This document shows, in pieces, positions 62,901-64,000 of a stretch of 64,000 nt of DNA. A program made the translations under genes and the position numbers. A model generated the notes under the pieces. That model ran no database searches. It was given only the letters and a program-made list of their open reading frames with translations, and was not told where the DNA came from. Within the stretch, counting starts at the first letter, position 1; each line of letters begins with the position of its first letter. Origin of the DNA: Artemia franciscana (Eukaryota > Arthropoda > Branchiopoda > Anostraca > Artemiidae); assembly GCF_032884065.1 (NCBI RefSeq), contig NC_088879.1, positions 18,172,489 through 18,236,488 of the forward strand, read 5' to 3'.

Positions 62901-63399
62901 GTAAATTTCCCTTCGTTTTGTTTAAACTAGTGATTGTTCTTATCTGCTTATTATATAATCTGTTTATTGAATGGTTTAGTATATGATGTTTAATATTTAA
63001 AGGATTGATTTCAATCATTGGGGTAAAGAAACTCTTTTAACATAAATTACTGGACAGGGTTGCAATTTTAAGTGACAAACGCGTGGCTTGCCGCACTTTT
63101 TATGTAAAAAAGTAATTTTTCGCCTCCCTTCCCCACACGTTGACAACATCGTTAGTTGACAATCCTGGGTGGAATGGAAATAATACAAACAAAATTCCAA
63201 GCATTTGAACATACATATGCCCTGACCATATGTCCGTATAGGTAAATTTTCAGAGGTTAATAAGAAATTGTCACCAGACCCCCTTTCAAGCTTAGGGTTG
63301 GTGGGGCTACTAGCCTAATTTTGTAAATTTATCTTGTAAACAGTGGTGTCATGAGAGGGGGCAGTTGGTACATTAAGGTATTGTTTTGTCAAACTTTCA

Positions 63400-63790
63400 A
63401 TAGATATTCAAAACTGTAAAATTCTAGCTACTTTTTACTATCTTGGAAAGGGGTTAGGTTAGGAAAATAAAATGTTCAGGGATGGGTCTACAGATTAAAG
63501 ATGTCCTAGGGTGATATTTTGAAGTAGGCTAGGCTTTAATACATCCACTCTTTCTTCCTCTAGAGGGTAATGATCTTCAATAACCATTAAAATTCTGGTA
63601 AAATTCTAGTCAATTGACTTATTGCTATCTTGGAAAGGGTTCAGGTTAGGAAAATGAAACTTTCAGTGATGGGTCTACAGGCTAAAGTATGTCCCGGGAA
63701 TGTATTTTAAAGTACACACCTCCACTCCTTCTCCCTCTAGAGGGCCCTGAAATTTGCCTATATGACAGGTCTATACCTATTGAAATTTTG
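63400..63790. repeat. tandem duplication, period about 180
   Basis: Two units begin 'AAATTCTAG' (63418 and 63600) and share 'TATCTTGGAAAGGG', 'GATGGGTCTACAG', 'CTCTAGAGGG'. Non-coding. Confidence 0.75.
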
Positions 63791-64000
63791 ACAAAACAAC
63801 ATTTTACCTTAATTTTCAGTTACCAGTTGCTTTTTCTCTGCCTTTAGTTCTGAAAATACAATTCCTGATATCTGAGTAGAATTTTGAGCCATATCAATTT
63901 TTTTTTCAAAATTTAGGAAATGTAGCCTATTTGCATATCTTTAAAACCTTATAAAATGAAATTGAGCAAAGTTATGATGCTGAAAACAATTTTGTTGTGC

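Overview
This is a eukaryotic, intron-rich, AT-rich window. Most of it is introns of one animal gene packed with transposable-element remains. The extracellular-matrix gene, the RTE-like LINEs, Penelope-like element, Helitron and Maverick/Polinton-like elements, and the very long (TA)n and (TAG)n arrays all suggest an invertebrate. A crustacean such as a brine shrimp is my guess, at low confidence. Nothing here is bacterial and there is no CRISPR array.

Host gene (+ strand, 6470 to 56652). Eight exons with GT-AG borders and matching phases encode the last 361 residues of a secreted protein: the end of an Ig domain, a linker, three thrombospondin type 1 (TSP1) repeats and a C-terminal PLAC domain. 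This is the C-terminal layout of ADAMTS-like proteins (ADAMTSL1/ADAMTSL3 type). The N-terminal part lies outside the window or was not found. A decayed copy of one TSP1 exon lies about 560 bp downstream of the real one. A possible second gene starts on the - strand at 59362 with a signal-peptide first exon.

Intron 1 (6598-24252) holds the most striking structure: a Maverick/Polinton-like element at 9415-20546 with AG...CT ends, imperfect 6-bp target duplications and long inverted arms. Removing it reconnects an interrupted older repeat. A 3.0-kb RTE-like LINE sits inside its left terminal repeat with its own 11-bp duplication. The element carries broken integrase and capsid-type genes. Each arm carries a small gene whose product looks like a stand-alone CARD domain, followed by a cysteine-rich protein of unknown function. 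A third decayed arm, next to a broken protein-primed-type DNA polymerase B, lies at about 33780-37100. The CARD plus cysteine-rich pair is the best candidate here for an undescribed virus-host interaction module.

Other regions: a Penelope-like reverse transcriptase (4204-5310) next to a PWWP-domain pseudogene (5415-5900); LINE pieces throughout; a dispersed non-coding repeat family ending in a hairpin; fold-back elements; a Helitron end with helicase remnants (about 42183-43080); a tRNA-derived SINE; a 150-bp hAT-type MITE with an exact 8-bp target duplication; and a 700-bp inverted repeat pair 4 kb apart. Coordinates of decayed elements are approximate. All homology statements come from reading motifs, not from searches.
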